DNA of 64,000 bases from Micromonospora craniellae (GTDB lineage: Bacteria > Actinomycetota > Actinomycetes > Mycobacteriales > Micromonosporaceae), in assembly GCF_014764405.1 (NCBI RefSeq), contig NZ_CP061725.1, forward strand, positions 6,014,001 to 6,078,000. Reading direction: 5' to 3'. Shown here piece by piece: positions 44,042-52,801 of this stretch; within the stretch, counting starts at the first letter, position 1; each line of letters starts with the position of its first letter. Under the pieces are notes generated by a model that saw only the letters and a list, made by a program, of their open reading frames with translations, did no database searches and was not told the origin of the DNA. Made by a program: the position numbers and the translations under genes.

Positions 44042-44799
44042 GCAAGGTGGCCCCCGAGTTGCTGCCCGGCCGCCGGCCGCTGCCGCCGGGGATGGCCGCC
44101 GACCTGGCCCCGCACGCCACCACGATCGTCGCCATCGTCGCCGACGGCGGTGTGGTGATGGCCGGCGACCGGCGGGCCACCATGGGCAACCTGATCGCGC
44201 AGCGCGACATCGAGAAGGTGCACCCCGCCGACGCGTACTCGCTGGTGGGCATCGCCGGGACCGCCGGGATCGGCATTGAGCTGATGCGGCTGTTCCAGGT
44301 GGAGCTGGAGCACTACGAGAAGATCGAGGGCGTCATGCTCTCGCTCGACGGCAAGGCCAACCGGCTCGCCGCGATGATCCGGGGCAACCTCGGGGCGGCG
44401 ATGCAGGGGCTGGCAGTGATCCCGCTGTTCGCCGGCTTCGACCTGGCGGCCAAGGACCCGGCGCGGGCCGGGCGGATCTTCAGCTTCGACGTGACCGGCG
44501 GCCCCTACGAGGAGACCGGCTACGACGCGATCGGCTCGGGTTCGCTGTTCGCCAGATCGGCGTTGAAGAAGCGGTTCCGGGCCGGGCTCTCCGTCGACGA
44601 CGCGGCCCGGCTGGCGGTGGAGGCGCTCTACGACGCGGCCGACGACGACACCGCGACCGGCGGACCCGACCTGACCCGGCGGATCTTCCCGGTGGTGATG
44701 ACCGCGACGGCGGAGGGGACGTACCGGCTGACCGACGCGGAGACGGCGGCGCTCGGCGAGAGCGTGGTCGCCGGCCGGATGGAGAATCCGGGCGGCTGA
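43960..44799 (+). CDS. prcB: 20S proteasome beta subunit PrcB
   Basis: 279 residues from GTG 43960, with GAGAGGA upstream. The catalytic subunit: an N-terminal propeptide of 53 residues is removed to expose Thr54 (HA-TTIVAIVADGGVVMAGDRR), the nucleophile; the Asp/Lys-type partners lie in GDRRATMG and the downstream strand. Seven-subunit beta rings stack between PrcA rings in the cytoplasm. The start lies inside the endonuclease VII-like frame, so the propeptide is encoded by doubly used DNA. Followed by prcA after 63 bases. Confidence 0.96.
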   Translation: MAAGFDPSGRLPDVFTNAGTSSFTTFLSKVAPELLPGRRPLPPGMAADLAPHATTIVAIVADGGVVMAGDRRATMGNLIAQRDIEKVHPADAYSLVGIAGTAGIGIELMRLFQVELEHYEKIEGVMLSLDGKANRLAAMIRGNLGAAMQGLAVIPLFAGFDLAAKDPARAGRIFSFDVTGGPYEETGYDAIGSGSLFARSALKKRFRAGLSVDDAARLAVEALYDAADDDTATGGPDLTRRIFPVVMTATAEGTYRLTDAETAALGESVVAGRMENPGG

Positions 44800-44862
44800 G
44801 CCCGTCCCCGCCCCACCTGAACGCAGTTCCCCCAGCACAGCGCCCGAAGGAGAGCCGCCGCC

Positions 44863-45696
44863 GTGGCCATGCAGTTCTACGCCTCGCCCGAACAGATCAT
44901 GCGCGACCGTTCCGAGCTGGCCCGCAAGGGCATCGCCCGGGGACGCAGCGCGGTGGTCCTGAGTTACGCCGGTGGGGTGCTCTTCGTCGCGGAGAACCTC
45001 TCCAGCACCCTGCACAAGGTCGGCGAGATCTACGACCGGATCGGCTTCGCGGCCGTCGGTCGCTACAACGAGTTCGAGAACCTGCGTCGGGCCGGGGTGC
45101 GGATGGCCGACCTCAACGGGTTGAGCTACGACCGGCGTGACGTCACCGGCCTGGCGCTGGCCAACACGTTCGCGCAGATCCTCGGCACGATCTTCACCGA
45201 GCAGTCCAAGCCGTTCGAGGTGGAGATCTGTGTCGCCGAGGTGGGCACCACGTCGGACGACGACTCGCTCTACCGCCTCACCTACGACGGTTCGGTCACC
45301 GACGAGCCGGGCCGGATGGCGATGGGCGGCCAGGCCGATGCCATCTCCGGGGTGCTCAAGTCGAACCACCGGCCGGACATGTCGCTCGGCGAGGCGGTGA
45401 AGGTGGCGGTGCAGGCGCTGGGCAGCGTCGGTGGCGAGGGCGGTGCTGCCCGCACGATCGCCGCCGACCAGTTGGAGGTGGCGGTCCTGGACCGTAACCG
45501 GGTGGGACGTACCTTCCGGCGGATCACCGGTGCGGCGCTGACCGGTCTGCTCGACGGCGGCGCGGCCGGCGAGGCGGCGGCGGAGGGCGACCGGGCGGAG
45601 CCCCCGACCACGCCGACCGAGGAGGCGCACAAGCCGACCACGTCTGCCGGCTCGGCCGACCTGGAGGACAAGCCGGGCGACAAGCCCGACGCCTGA
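44863..45696 (+). CDS. prcA: 20S proteasome alpha subunit PrcA
   Basis: 277 residues from GTG 44863 with GAAGGAGAG upstream. Forms the gated outer rings. Begins MQFYASPEQIMRDRSELARK, the gating/alpha-helix H0 region, lacks a catalytic Thr and propeptide, and contains GRYNEFENLRRAGVRMAD and the YDGSVTDEPG turn of alpha subunits. The C-terminal 50 residues are Glu/Pro/Thr-rich and disordered, somewhat longer than usual. In most actinobacteria pafA would follow closely; here a hairpin, a gene remnant and a glycan gene block intervene. Confidence 0.95.
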   Translation: MAMQFYASPEQIMRDRSELARKGIARGRSAVVLSYAGGVLFVAENLSSTLHKVGEIYDRIGFAAVGRYNEFENLRRAGVRMADLNGLSYDRRDVTGLALANTFAQILGTIFTEQSKPFEVEICVAEVGTTSDDDSLYRLTYDGSVTDEPGRMAMGGQADAISGVLKSNHRPDMSLGEAVKVAVQALGSVGGEGGAARTIAADQLEVAVLDRNRVGRTFRRITGAALTGLLDGGAAGEAAAEGDRAEPPTTPTEEAHKPTTSAGSADLEDKPGDKPDA

Positions 45697-45731
45697 CGCC
45701 GTACCCGAGCTCCCGCGACCTGGAGGTTCCC

Positions 45732-45761
45732 GGCGCCCGACAGTTTCGACTGTCGGGCGCC
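45732..45761 (+). terminator. Hairpin terminator after prcA
   Basis: Arms 45732-45743 and 45750-45761, 12 perfect pairs with a TTTCGA loop, 36 bases after the prcA stop. Confidence 0.75.
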
Positions 45762-45859
45762 GCGGTCTCGTCGACCTCGAACTCGCCGGTCGCTTCCCGC
45801 CCGGCACCGACCTCGACGCGGTGTGGGAACGGGCGGTCGCGACCTTCGTCGGACGGTAG
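45761..45859 (+). pseudogene. 3' gene remnant after prcA
   Basis: A 32-codon frame without start reads GLVDLELAGRFPPGTDLDAV, then WERAVATFVGR and TAG at 45857-45859. This looks like the C-terminal helix of a regulator-type protein (TetR-like tails are similar), fused directly to the terminator stem. It marks a likely deletion/insertion junction next to the glycan block; the next gene's stop is one base further. Confidence 0.4.
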
Positions 45860-45860
45860 C

Positions 45861-46889
45861 TCAGCGACGCGCGAGCAGCGGCCGCACCAGGGCCCACCAG
45901 GCAGCGGCGAGGGCGTTGAAGACACCCATCCCCGGCGGCGCGGCCACGTTGGAGGGCGCCACCCGGGCGGTCATCAGGTCGGCGATCACCCCGTCGCCGA
46001 CGGTGCGTTCCGACTGCAACCGGCGGCGGCGGGCGCGTACCCAGTCGCGGTGCCGCCACAGCCAGCCCCAGCCGCGCGTCTTCTGCCGGGACCAGCCACC
46101 GGCGAGCGCGGCGGCCAGCATGGCGACCTCGGTGAGCAGCAGCATCGGTGCCAGCAGGGCCAGGGTGCGGCCCTGGTAGGCGGTGAGCAGGGTGAGCAGC
46201 CGGTTGCGTTCGACCAGGTAGAGCTTGAGGTCGTTGCGGGAGAACTCGTAGTGGTGCCGCACCACGGCGTCCGGTACGTACTCCAACCGTTGGCCGCGTT
46301 GCCACAGCCGCAGGCTGAGCTCGGTGTCCTCGTGGTAGGCGAAGTACTCGGCGGGGAAGCCGCCCAGCTCGGTCCAGCGGGCCCGGCCGATCACGAAGCA
46401 GCAGCCGCTCAACGACGGTACGACGGTGCGCCGGGCGTGGTCGCGAGCGGGTTCGCCGTTGCCGCCGGCCCAGGACAGGCCGGTGAAGTGCAGCGGATTG
46501 CCGGAAGTGTTGATCAGGTCGAGGTCGTGGGCGAGCCGGATGGAGGCCATCGCGGCGCCGACCCCCGGTTCGGCGGCCACCGCGACCACCTTGCCCAGTG
46601 CGTCGGGGGCGACGACGGCGTCGGAGTTGACGAAGGCGAGCCAGTCGCCGGTGGCGTCGGCCGCGCCGACGTTGCAGCCGCCGGAGTACCCGGTGTTCTC
46701 GTCCGGCCGGACCACCTGGACCCCGGGCAGGCCCTTGACCAGGTCGATGCCGTCGCCGGTGCAGCCGTTGTCCACCACCACCAGGTCGATGTCGACGCCG
46801 GTGCTGGCCAGCACGGCCGCAGCGGCGTCGACCAGCCAGGGCTCGGGACCGTAGGCGAGCATCACCGCGGTCACGCGGGGTGGGCTCAT
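45861..46889 (-). CDS. Family 2 glycosyltransferase (rhamnosyltransferase-like)
   Basis: 342 residues from ATG 46889, which overlaps the flippase stop (ATGA). GT-A fold: VTAVMLAYGPEPWLVDA, LVVVDNGCTGDG, NTGYSGGCNVGA and the DxD-like FVNSDAVV nucleotide-sugar site, then GGFPAEYFAYHEDTELSLRL, typical of rhamnosyl or galactofuranosyl transferases. Two hydrophobic segments near residues 240-270 anchor it to the membrane. It likely adds a sugar, perhaps L-rhamnose made by the neighbouring rml genes, to a lipid-linked glycan. Last gene of a six-gene minus-strand operon. Confidence 0.85.
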   Translation of the reverse strand: MSPPRVTAVMLAYGPEPWLVDAAAAVLASTGVDIDLVVVDNGCTGDGIDLVKGLPGVQVVRPDENTGYSGGCNVGAADATGDWLAFVNSDAVVAPDALGKVVAVAAEPGVGAAMASIRLAHDLDLINTSGNPLHFTGLSWAGGNGEPARDHARRTVVPSLSGCCFVIGRARWTELGGFPAEYFAYHEDTELSLRLWQRGQRLEYVPDAVVRHHYEFSRNDLKLYLVERNRLLTLLTAYQGRTLALLAPMLLLTEVAMLAAALAGGWSRQKTRGWGWLWRHRDWVRARRRRLQSERTVGDGVIADLMTARVAPSNVAAPPGMGVFNALAAAWWALVRPLLARR

Positions 46890-48187
46890 CGGATGCCTCC
46901 GGGGGTGCTCGCGGACACCGGGACCGCGACGGGCGGGGTGGGGGTGGAGGTCCGGCGGCGCAGCCGGGTGACCATCACGGCGACGACCACCAGGGACCCC
47001 ACGGTGTAGCCGAGTTCGACGCGCAGCGCGACGGTCAGCGGGGCGAGTGTGGCGACGGCCAGCGCGGCGACCCCGGCGATCCACGCCACGGCCTGCGCGT
47101 GGTGCTGGTCGCGGGCGAGCAGCGCCTGCCCGAGGACCATCGCCCACAGGTAGGCCAGGGTGGCCAGGCCGAGCCAGGCGAAGTCACCGTGACCGAGGAC
47201 GTCCGGGGCGTCGAAGAGGACCTGGACCAGCCACGGGCCGAGCAGTGTGCCCAGCACGCCGCCGGCCACGCCGAGCGCGGTGACGACGGCCAGGGCCCGG
47301 CGCAGCAGGGTGCCGAAGGCCGCCCGGTCGCCGGTGGCGGCGGCGGTGGACAGGCCGGGCAGCAGCGCGGCCTGCATCGAGCCGAACACGAACAACGGGA
47401 TCCGGACCAGCACCAGCGCGGAGAGCAACGCGCCGGCGGTCGCCACGTCGGCCGGGGCGAGCAGCCGTACGTTGATCACGCCGACGTTGACCACGACCTG
47501 GGCGAGCAGGCTGGAGACGGTGAGCAGGGCCAGCCCGCGCAGCAGGGCCGGCCAGGGCAGGGCCGCGCCACCGCCGGCAGCCCGGATCACCGGTGCCACG
47601 GTCGACGCGACGCCCAGCAGCGGGGCCACGACCAGCACCAGCGCGTACGCCATCGGCGAGTCGACCCCGGCCAGGCCGAGGAGGGCGACCAGCCCGATCC
47701 GCAGTCCGCCGTCGATGCCGAGCTGGGTGCCGTACCAGCCGAACTGCCGCAGCCCGGAGAGCACGCCCCGGGTGGTGTGCGCCACGGCCAGCGCGGCGAG
47801 CGCGCCGCAGAGCGCCCACACCAGCCCGGTGTCACCGGCGAAGAGACGGTCGGCGAGCAGGTCGGTGGCGGCGACGCAGGCCAGCACCAGCAGGCCCAGC
47901 ATGACGGCGGCGACGGTGACGCCCTTGGCCAGCACCGGGCCGGGCGGCGATCCCCGGGTACGGCGGGCGGCGACCAGCCGGGCCACCTCCTGCTCGACCG
48001 GCAGGAACACGCCCAGGCCCACGGTGAACACGAAGGACCAGAGCACCGACAGCGACGAGTAGTCCCCGGCGGTGAGGTTGTGCCCGGCCACCGCCAGATG
48101 CACGTACGAGGCCAGGCCGACGATGGCCAGACCCGCGCCGACGGGGACGGTGCCGGGCGGGACGAGACGGAGCAGGCGACCGATCAC
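46886..48187 (-). CDS. Polysaccharide flippase-like membrane protein
   Basis: 433 residues from GTG 48187 (GTGA overlap with the preceding stop). Twelve or so hydrophobic helices with few charged loops (VPVGAGLAIVGLASYVHLAV, LALLTVSSLLAQVVVNVGVI, LLSALVLVRIPLFVFGSMQA). The layout and the PVEQEVARLVAARR loop match MATE/Wzx-type oligosaccharide flippases found in actinobacterial glycan clusters. It would carry lipid-linked sugar units across the membrane. All its operon neighbours are glycan enzymes, which supports the role. Confidence 0.8.
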   Translation of the reverse strand: MIGRLLRLVPPGTVPVGAGLAIVGLASYVHLAVAGHNLTAGDYSSLSVLWSFVFTVGLGVFLPVEQEVARLVAARRTRGSPPGPVLAKGVTVAAVMLGLLVLACVAATDLLADRLFAGDTGLVWALCGALAALAVAHTTRGVLSGLRQFGWYGTQLGIDGGLRIGLVALLGLAGVDSPMAYALVLVVAPLLGVASTVAPVIRAAGGGAALPWPALLRGLALLTVSSLLAQVVVNVGVINVRLLAPADVATAGALLSALVLVRIPLFVFGSMQAALLPGLSTAAATGDRAAFGTLLRRALAVVTALGVAGGVLGTLLGPWLVQVLFDAPDVLGHGDFAWLGLATLAYLWAMVLGQALLARDQHHAQAVAWIAGVAALAVATLAPLTVALRVELGYTVGSLVVVAVMVTRLRRRTSTPTPPVAVPVSASTPGGIR

Positions 48188-48885
48188 CGGCGGATGAGGG
48201 CCAGCGTGAGTACGGCCAGCGCCCGGCCGAGGTAGACCATCGCCTTGGCGGGGGAGTGGCTCGGTGTGCCGGCCATCCGCCGCCGCATCGCCACCGGCAC
48301 CTGTTGGATGCGGTAGCCGCGACGGGCGGTGTGCACCAGCGTCTCGACCGTGTCGCCGAGGTACTCGGCGGGGTACCACTGGGCGAACATCTCGATCATC
48401 CGCCGGTTGCCGGCGCGGAATCCCGAGGTGGTGTCGGTCAGGGTGGTGCCGGACAGGCCGGAGAGCACCATCGACAGCATCCCCATCGCCCAGCGCCGGG
48501 GGCCCCGCACCGCGTACTCGCCCTCACCGGCGAACCGGGCGCCGATCACCAGGTCGTAGTCGTCGAGCAGGTCGACCAGCTTCGGCACGTACCGGGGATC
48601 GTGCTGGCCGTCGGCGTCGATCTGGACCGCGACGTCGTAGTCGTGCTCGTACGCGTACCGGTAGCCGAGGCGCATGGCGCCGCCGACACCGAGGTTGTAC
48701 GGCAGCCGGGCGACCCGGGCGCCGGCGGCGGCGGCGACCGCCGAGGTGCGGTCGGTGGAACCGTCGTCGACCACGAGCACGTCGACGCCGGGCAGCTCAC
48801 CCCGGACCTCGCGGACCACGTCGGCGATGGACCCGGCCTCGTTGAGCGCCGGGATGATGACCAGGAGCCGCTTGCCGTTAACCAT
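48184..48885 (-). CDS. Family 2 glycosyltransferase, dolichyl-phosphate-mannose-synthase-like
   Basis: 233 residues. LLVIIPALNEAGSIADVVRE, VDVLVVDDGSTDRT, LPYNLGVGGAMRLGYRYA and IDADGQHDP are the nucleotide-sugar and metal motifs of the DPM1/GtrB-like GT2 group, which load a sugar onto a polyprenyl phosphate carrier. No large membrane domain follows; only a short hydrophobic C-terminus. It overlaps both neighbours. Together with the DUF2304 protein next to it, a small membrane partner, it likely starts or extends a lipid-linked glycan. Confidence 0.88.
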   Translation of the reverse strand: MVNGKRLLVIIPALNEAGSIADVVREVRGELPGVDVLVVDDGSTDRTSAVAAAAGARVARLPYNLGVGGAMRLGYRYAYEHDYDVAVQIDADGQHDPRYVPKLVDLLDDYDLVIGARFAGEGEYAVRGPRRWAMGMLSMVLSGLSGTTLTDTTSGFRAGNRRMIEMFAQWYPAEYLGDTVETLVHTARRGYRIQQVPVAMRRRMAGTPSHSPAKAMVYLGRALAVLTLALIRR

Positions 48886-49249
48886 CGCGGGACACCAGCT
48901 CGGCCCGTTCGGCCCGGTCGGCCTCGAACTCGGCGCGGATCAGCGCGACCTCCTCGGCCAGCGTGCGGGTCTCCTCCTCCAGCGCACTGACCTCCCAGCT
49001 CAGATGGATGCAGACGAGCAGCAGGAAGACGATGCCGAGGAAGAGCACGAGGCTGACGCCGGAGGCCACGCCGAGCCGGTCGGCGACGCCGTCGAGCAGC
49101 CGGGGGAACAGCGACAGGGGAATGATCACGAACAGCAGCCCGAGCCAGAGCATGCCGTACTTCTCGCGTAGCTGCCGTCGGCGCAGCAACTCGACGATCG
49201 TGGCCAGCAGGACCAGACCGGTCAAGCCGGTGACCAGGGTGAGCTTCAT
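48878..49249 (-). CDS. DUF2304 small membrane protein
   Basis: 123 residues from ATG 49249. A membrane helix at the N-terminus (LVTGLTGLVLLATIVELLRR), then KYGMLWLGLLFVIIPLSLF and VSLVLFLGIVFLLLVCIHL, followed by a coiled coil SALEEETRTLAEEVALIRAE. This three-helix plus coiled-coil layout is DUF2304, regularly found beside DPM-like glycosyltransferases. Overlaps the transferase gene by 8 bases and the rmlD stop by 4, so production is tightly linked. Confidence 0.82.
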   Translation of the reverse strand: MKLTLVTGLTGLVLLATIVELLRRRQLREKYGMLWLGLLFVIIPLSLFPRLLDGVADRLGVASGVSLVLFLGIVFLLLVCIHLSWEVSALEEETRTLAEEVALIRAEFEADRAERAELVSRDG

Positions 49250-50124
49250 GCGACCTTCCACGGGGAGGGTGGAGCGGCGAGGGCGAGCGCGTCGCTCAGC
49301 GCGGCGTGCCAGTCCGGTAGGGGTGACAGCCCGGCGGCGGCCCATCGATCGTGCCCTAGCACACTGTACGCCGGTCGTGCGGCGAGACGCGGAAAGCGGT
49401 TGCTGGTGATCGGCCGGATCCGGTCCGGATCGAGCCCGTGCAGGACGAACGCCGCCCGGGCCAGGCCGTACCAGGTGGTCTCGCCGGCGCAGGTGCCGTG
49501 GTAGACGCCGGGGGCCGCACGACCGGCCAGGGCCGCCCCGGCCAAGGCCCTCACCTGCCGCGCCAGGGCGTACGACCAGGTCGGCTGGCCCCGCTGGTCG
49601 TCCACGACGTCTAGGAACTCGCGCTGCGACGCCAGCCCGAGCATGGTGCTGACGAAGTTGCGGCCGTGGGCGCCGTACAGCCAGGCGGTGCGCACCACGT
49701 AACCGGCGTCGGGCAGGAGCCGGGTCACGGCCAACTCCCCGGCGAGCTTGCTCCGGCCGTACGCGTTGATCGGCGCGGTGGGCGTGTCCTCTCGGTACGG
49801 GGTGGCCGCGTCGCCGGGGAAGACGTAGTCGGTGGAGAGTTGGATCAGGCGGGCGCCGTGCGCGGCGCAGGCCGTGGCGAGGTGCGCCACCGCCTCGCCG
49901 TTGACCCGGGTGGCCGCGGCCTCGTCCGACTCGGCGCCGTCGACGTCGGTCCACGCGGCGGCGTTGACCACCACGTCGTGGCCGGCCACTGCGGCGTGCA
50001 CGGCGGCGGCGTCGGTGACGTCGAGGTCGGCCCGGGTGGCGGGGGTCACCGTGTGCGCGGTGGCGAGCACCTCCACCAGGTCCCGTCCGAGCATTCCGCC
50101 GGCACCCGTCACCAGCGCCCTCAC
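49246..50124 (-). CDS. rmlD: dTDP-4-dehydrorhamnose reductase
   Basis: 292 residues from GTG 50124 (GTGA overlap with rmlB). Extended short-chain dehydrogenase: LVTGAGGMLGRDLVEVL binds NADPH, NAAAWTDVDGAE, STDYVFPGD and the catalytic YGRSKLAGE (Tyr and Lys). It carries out the last step, reducing dTDP-4-keto-L-rhamnose to dTDP-L-rhamnose. Length is typical. The C-terminus is GC-rich but in register. Confidence 0.93.
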   Translation of the reverse strand: MRALVTGAGGMLGRDLVEVLATAHTVTPATRADLDVTDAAAVHAAVAGHDVVVNAAAWTDVDGAESDEAAATRVNGEAVAHLATACAAHGARLIQLSTDYVFPGDAATPYREDTPTAPINAYGRSKLAGELAVTRLLPDAGYVVRTAWLYGAHGRNFVSTMLGLASQREFLDVVDDQRGQPTWSYALARQVRALAGAALAGRAAPGVYHGTCAGETTWYGLARAAFVLHGLDPDRIRPITSNRFPRLAARPAYSVLGHDRWAAAGLSPLPDWHAALSDALALAAPPSPWKVA

Positions 50125-51122
50125 GCGGACTGCGCCCCGGTCAGCGGTTCCCACCAGGACCGGTTGTCCCGGTACCAGCGAACAGTGTCGGCGAGGCCGG
50201 CCTCCAGCGGGATGCTGGGGGCGTACCCCAGCTCTTCGTTGATCTTGGAGATGTCCAGCGAGTAGCGGCGGTCGTGGCCCTTGCGGTCGGGCACCACCAC
50301 CACCCGGCCCCAGTCGGCGCCGCACGCGTCCAGCAGCATGCCGGTCAGCTCCTTGTTGGTCATCTCGGTGCCGCCGCCGATGTGGTAGATCTCGCCGGCG
50401 CGGCCCTTCTGCTGCACCAGCGCGATGCCCCGGCAGTGGTCGTGCACGTGCAGCCAGTCCCGTACGTTGCCGCCGTCTCCGTAGAGCGGCACCGTCCGCC
50501 CGTCGAGCAGGTTGGTCACGAACAGCGGGATGACCTTCTCCGGGAACTGGTACGGCCCGTAGTTGTTGGAGCAGCGCGTCACCACCACGTTCAGGCCGTG
50601 CGTGCGGTGGTACGCCAACGCGAGCAGGTCGGAGCCGGCCTTCGAGGCCGAGTACGGCGAGTTGGGCGCCAACGGCCAGTCCTCGGTCCACGAGCCTTCC
50701 GCGATCGAGCCGTACACCTCGTCGGTGGAGACGTGCACGAACCGGCCGGTGCCGTGCCGCAGCGCGGCGTCGAGCAGCGTCTGGGTGCCCAACACGTTGG
50801 TGGTGACGAACGGCGCGGCCCCGGCGATCGAGCGGTCGACGTGCGACTCGGCGGCGAAGTGCACGATCACGTCGTGCCCCGGTACGACCTCGTCGACCAC
50901 CTCGGCGTCGCGGATGTCGCCCCGCACGAACCGGAACCGTGGGTCGTCGCGGACCGGATCGAGGTTGGCCGGGTTGCCGGAGTAGGTCAGGGCGTCCAGC
51001 ACGGTGACGCCCGGAGGCTCCACCGGGGGTACCCCCTGCGCGCTGCCGCCGGGTGCCCCCAGCAGCATCCGGACGTATTCCGAACCGATGAAGCCGGCGC
51101 CGCCGGTGACCAGGATCCTCAC
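50121..51122 (-). CDS. rmlB: dTDP-glucose 4,6-dehydratase
   Basis: 333 residues from GTG 51122. NAD-binding TGGAGFIGSEYVRMLL, HFAAESHVDRSI, STDEVYGSI with catalytic Asp-Glu, YSASKAGSD (Tyr/Lys), and RCSNNYGPYQFPEK are diagnostic for RmlB. Catalyses the second step of dTDP-L-rhamnose synthesis. A TAGACT element on the minus strand (51132-51137) lies 9 bases upstream. The 84-base spacer is shared with the divergent rmlA. Confidence 0.95.
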   Translation of the reverse strand: MRILVTGGAGFIGSEYVRMLLGAPGGSAQGVPPVEPPGVTVLDALTYSGNPANLDPVRDDPRFRFVRGDIRDAEVVDEVVPGHDVIVHFAAESHVDRSIAGAAPFVTTNVLGTQTLLDAALRHGTGRFVHVSTDEVYGSIAEGSWTEDWPLAPNSPYSASKAGSDLLALAYHRTHGLNVVVTRCSNNYGPYQFPEKVIPLFVTNLLDGRTVPLYGDGGNVRDWLHVHDHCRGIALVQQKGRAGEIYHIGGGTEMTNKELTGMLLDACGADWGRVVVVPDRKGHDRRYSLDISKINEELGYAPSIPLEAGLADTVRWYRDNRSWWEPLTGAQSA

Positions 51123-51194
51123 GGATCTGGAAGTCTACGCGAATCCGCCGTAAACCAGCGGTTGCGCCGCGTCGCCTGCGCCGGTTGCTCCCGC

Positions 51195-51200
51195 TACGCT
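51195..51200 (+). promoter_or_regulatory. -10 hexamer TACGCT for rmlA
   Basis: Six bases before GTG 51207; back to back with the TAGACT of rmlB on the other strand. Confidence 0.5.
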
Positions 51201-51206
51201 CCCCAG

Positions 51207-52118
51207 GTGCGTGGAATCCTGCTCGCCGGCGGCACCGGGAGCCGACTGTGGCCGATCACTCGGGCGGTGTCGAAGCAGCTGATGCCGGTCTTCGACAAAC
51301 CGATGATCTACTATCCGCTCTCCACCCTGGTGATGGCCGGGGTGCGGGAGATCCTGGTGATCACCACCCCCGAGGAGCAGGCCCAGTTCGAGCGCCTGCT
51401 CGGCGACGGCAGCCAGTTCGGGCTGCGCCTGGAGTACGTCGCCCAACCCCGCCCGGAGGGCATCGCCCAGGCGTTCGTGCTCGGCGCGGACTTCATCGGT
51501 GACGAGGCGGTCGCCCTGATCCTGGGCGACAATATCTTCCACGGCGTCGGCCTGGGCGGCCGGCTCGCCGCCGCGGGCGACCCCGTCGGCGGGCGGATCT
51601 TCGCCTACCCGATGGCCAACCCGCAGGCGTACGGCGTCGTGCACTTCGACGACGACGGTCGGGTGCTGTCGATCGAGGAGAAGCCGGCCCGGCCCCGGTC
51701 CCGGTACGCGGTGCCCGGACTGTACTTCTACGACAACCGGGTGGTGGAGATCGCCCGCGGCCTGACCCCCAGCGCCCGGGGCGAGCTGGAGATCACCGCG
51801 GTGAACGAGGCGTACCGGCGGGCCGGGGAGCTCTCGGTGACCATGCTGGACCGGGGTACCGCCTGGCTGGACACCGGCACCTTCACGTCGCTGATGCAGG
51901 CCGCCGAGTTCGTCCGGGTCATCGAGGAACGGCAGGGCATGAAGATCGGCTGTGTCGAGGAGGTGGCCTGGCGGGCCGGCCTGATCGACGACGCGCAGCT
52001 GCGGACGCTGGCCGAGCCGCTGACCAGGAGCGGGTACGGCGACTACCTGCTCGATCTGCTGGCCCGCGAGCGCGGCGACCCGGTCGACCGGACCGTGCCG
52101 GTGCAGGTGACCCCGTGA
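51207..52118 (+). CDS. rmlA: Glucose-1-phosphate thymidylyltransferase
   Basis: 303 residues from GTG 51207. RGILLAGGTGSRLWPITRAV followed by SKQLMPVFDKPMIYYPLS is the RmlA signature (uridylyl/thymidylyl transferase loop); LGDNIFHG carries the catalytic Asp, and VEEKP-type SIEEKPARPRSRYAVPGLY and GTAWLDTGT follow. Makes dTDP-glucose from dTTP and glucose-1-phosphate, the first and feedback-controlled step. Its stop overlaps the rmlC start (GTGA). Confidence 0.95.
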   Translation: MRGILLAGGTGSRLWPITRAVSKQLMPVFDKPMIYYPLSTLVMAGVREILVITTPEEQAQFERLLGDGSQFGLRLEYVAQPRPEGIAQAFVLGADFIGDEAVALILGDNIFHGVGLGGRLAAAGDPVGGRIFAYPMANPQAYGVVHFDDDGRVLSIEEKPARPRSRYAVPGLYFYDNRVVEIARGLTPSARGELEITAVNEAYRRAGELSVTMLDRGTAWLDTGTFTSLMQAAEFVRVIEERQGMKIGCVEEVAWRAGLIDDAQLRTLAEPLTRSGYGDYLLDLLARERGDPVDRTVPVQVTP

Positions 52119-52732
52119 AGATCCGTCCGCTGGGCATCGAGGGGGCCTGGGAGATCGTCCCGCAGCAGCACGGCGACGCGCGCGGGCTGTTCCTGGAGTG
52201 GTACCGCTTCGACCGGCTCGCCGAGGCGGTCGGGCACCCGCTGCGCCTGGCCCAGGGTAACCTCTCCGTGTCGGCCCGCGACGTGGTACGGGGCATCCAC
52301 TTCGCCGACGTGCCGCCCGGGCAGGCCAAGTACGTCACCTGCGTACGAGGTGCGGTGCTCGACGTGGTGGTGGACCTGCGGGTCGGCTCGCCGAGCTTCG
52401 GCCGCTGGGAGGGCGTGCGCCTGGACGACGTGGACCGGCGCGCGGTCTACCTGGCCGAAGGACTCGGCCACGGCTTCTGCGCGTTGACCGACGACGCGAC
52501 CCTCACGTACGTCTGCTCGACCACCTACAACCCCACCGGCGAGCACGGGGTGCATCCGCTCGACGAGGAGTTGGGCATCGAGTGGCCGACCGCGTCACCG
52601 CAGCTCTCCGACCGGGACGCCGTCGCGCCGAGCCTGTCCGAGGCGCGGCAGCGGGGGCTGCTGCCGGACTACGACACGTGTCGGGCGTACACGGCGGGCC
52701 TGGCCGGCGCGGGGCTTCCCGGCAGCCCCTGA
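52115..52732 (+). CDS. rmlC: dTDP-4-dehydrorhamnose 3,5-epimerase
   Basis: 205 residues from GTG 52115. Cupin-fold epimerase: GDARGLFLEWYR, then RGIHFADVPPGQAKYVTCVR with the catalytic base His62, VVVDLRVGSPSFG, and VYLAEGLGHGFCALTDDATL. Converts dTDP-4-keto-6-deoxyglucose to the L-lyxo form. All four rml enzymes are thus present in this block, so the pathway is complete. Confidence 0.94.
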   Translation: MKIRPLGIEGAWEIVPQQHGDARGLFLEWYRFDRLAEAVGHPLRLAQGNLSVSARDVVRGIHFADVPPGQAKYVTCVRGAVLDVVVDLRVGSPSFGRWEGVRLDDVDRRAVYLAEGLGHGFCALTDDATLTYVCSTTYNPTGEHGVHPLDEELGIEWPTASPQLSDRDAVAPSLSEARQRGLLPDYDTCRAYTAGLAGAGLPGSP

Positions 52733-52789
52733 TCGGCCGGGAGCGACGCGTACGGGCCGCGACAGTGACGAAGCGGGCCTCCGTACGGC

Positions 52790-52795
52790 TAATGT
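52790..52795 (+). promoter_or_regulatory. -10 hexamer TAATGT for pafA
   Basis: Six bases before ATG 52802. It gives pafA its own promoter after the rml genes, consistent with a former independent locus. Confidence 0.55.
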
Positions 52796-52801
52796 CTCAT
52801 C

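Noticed and set aside
46880..48235. Long plus-strand frame opposite the flippase gene
   Set aside because: Composition is Gly/Gln/Arg repeats expected from antisense reading of a GC-rich membrane protein; no motif.
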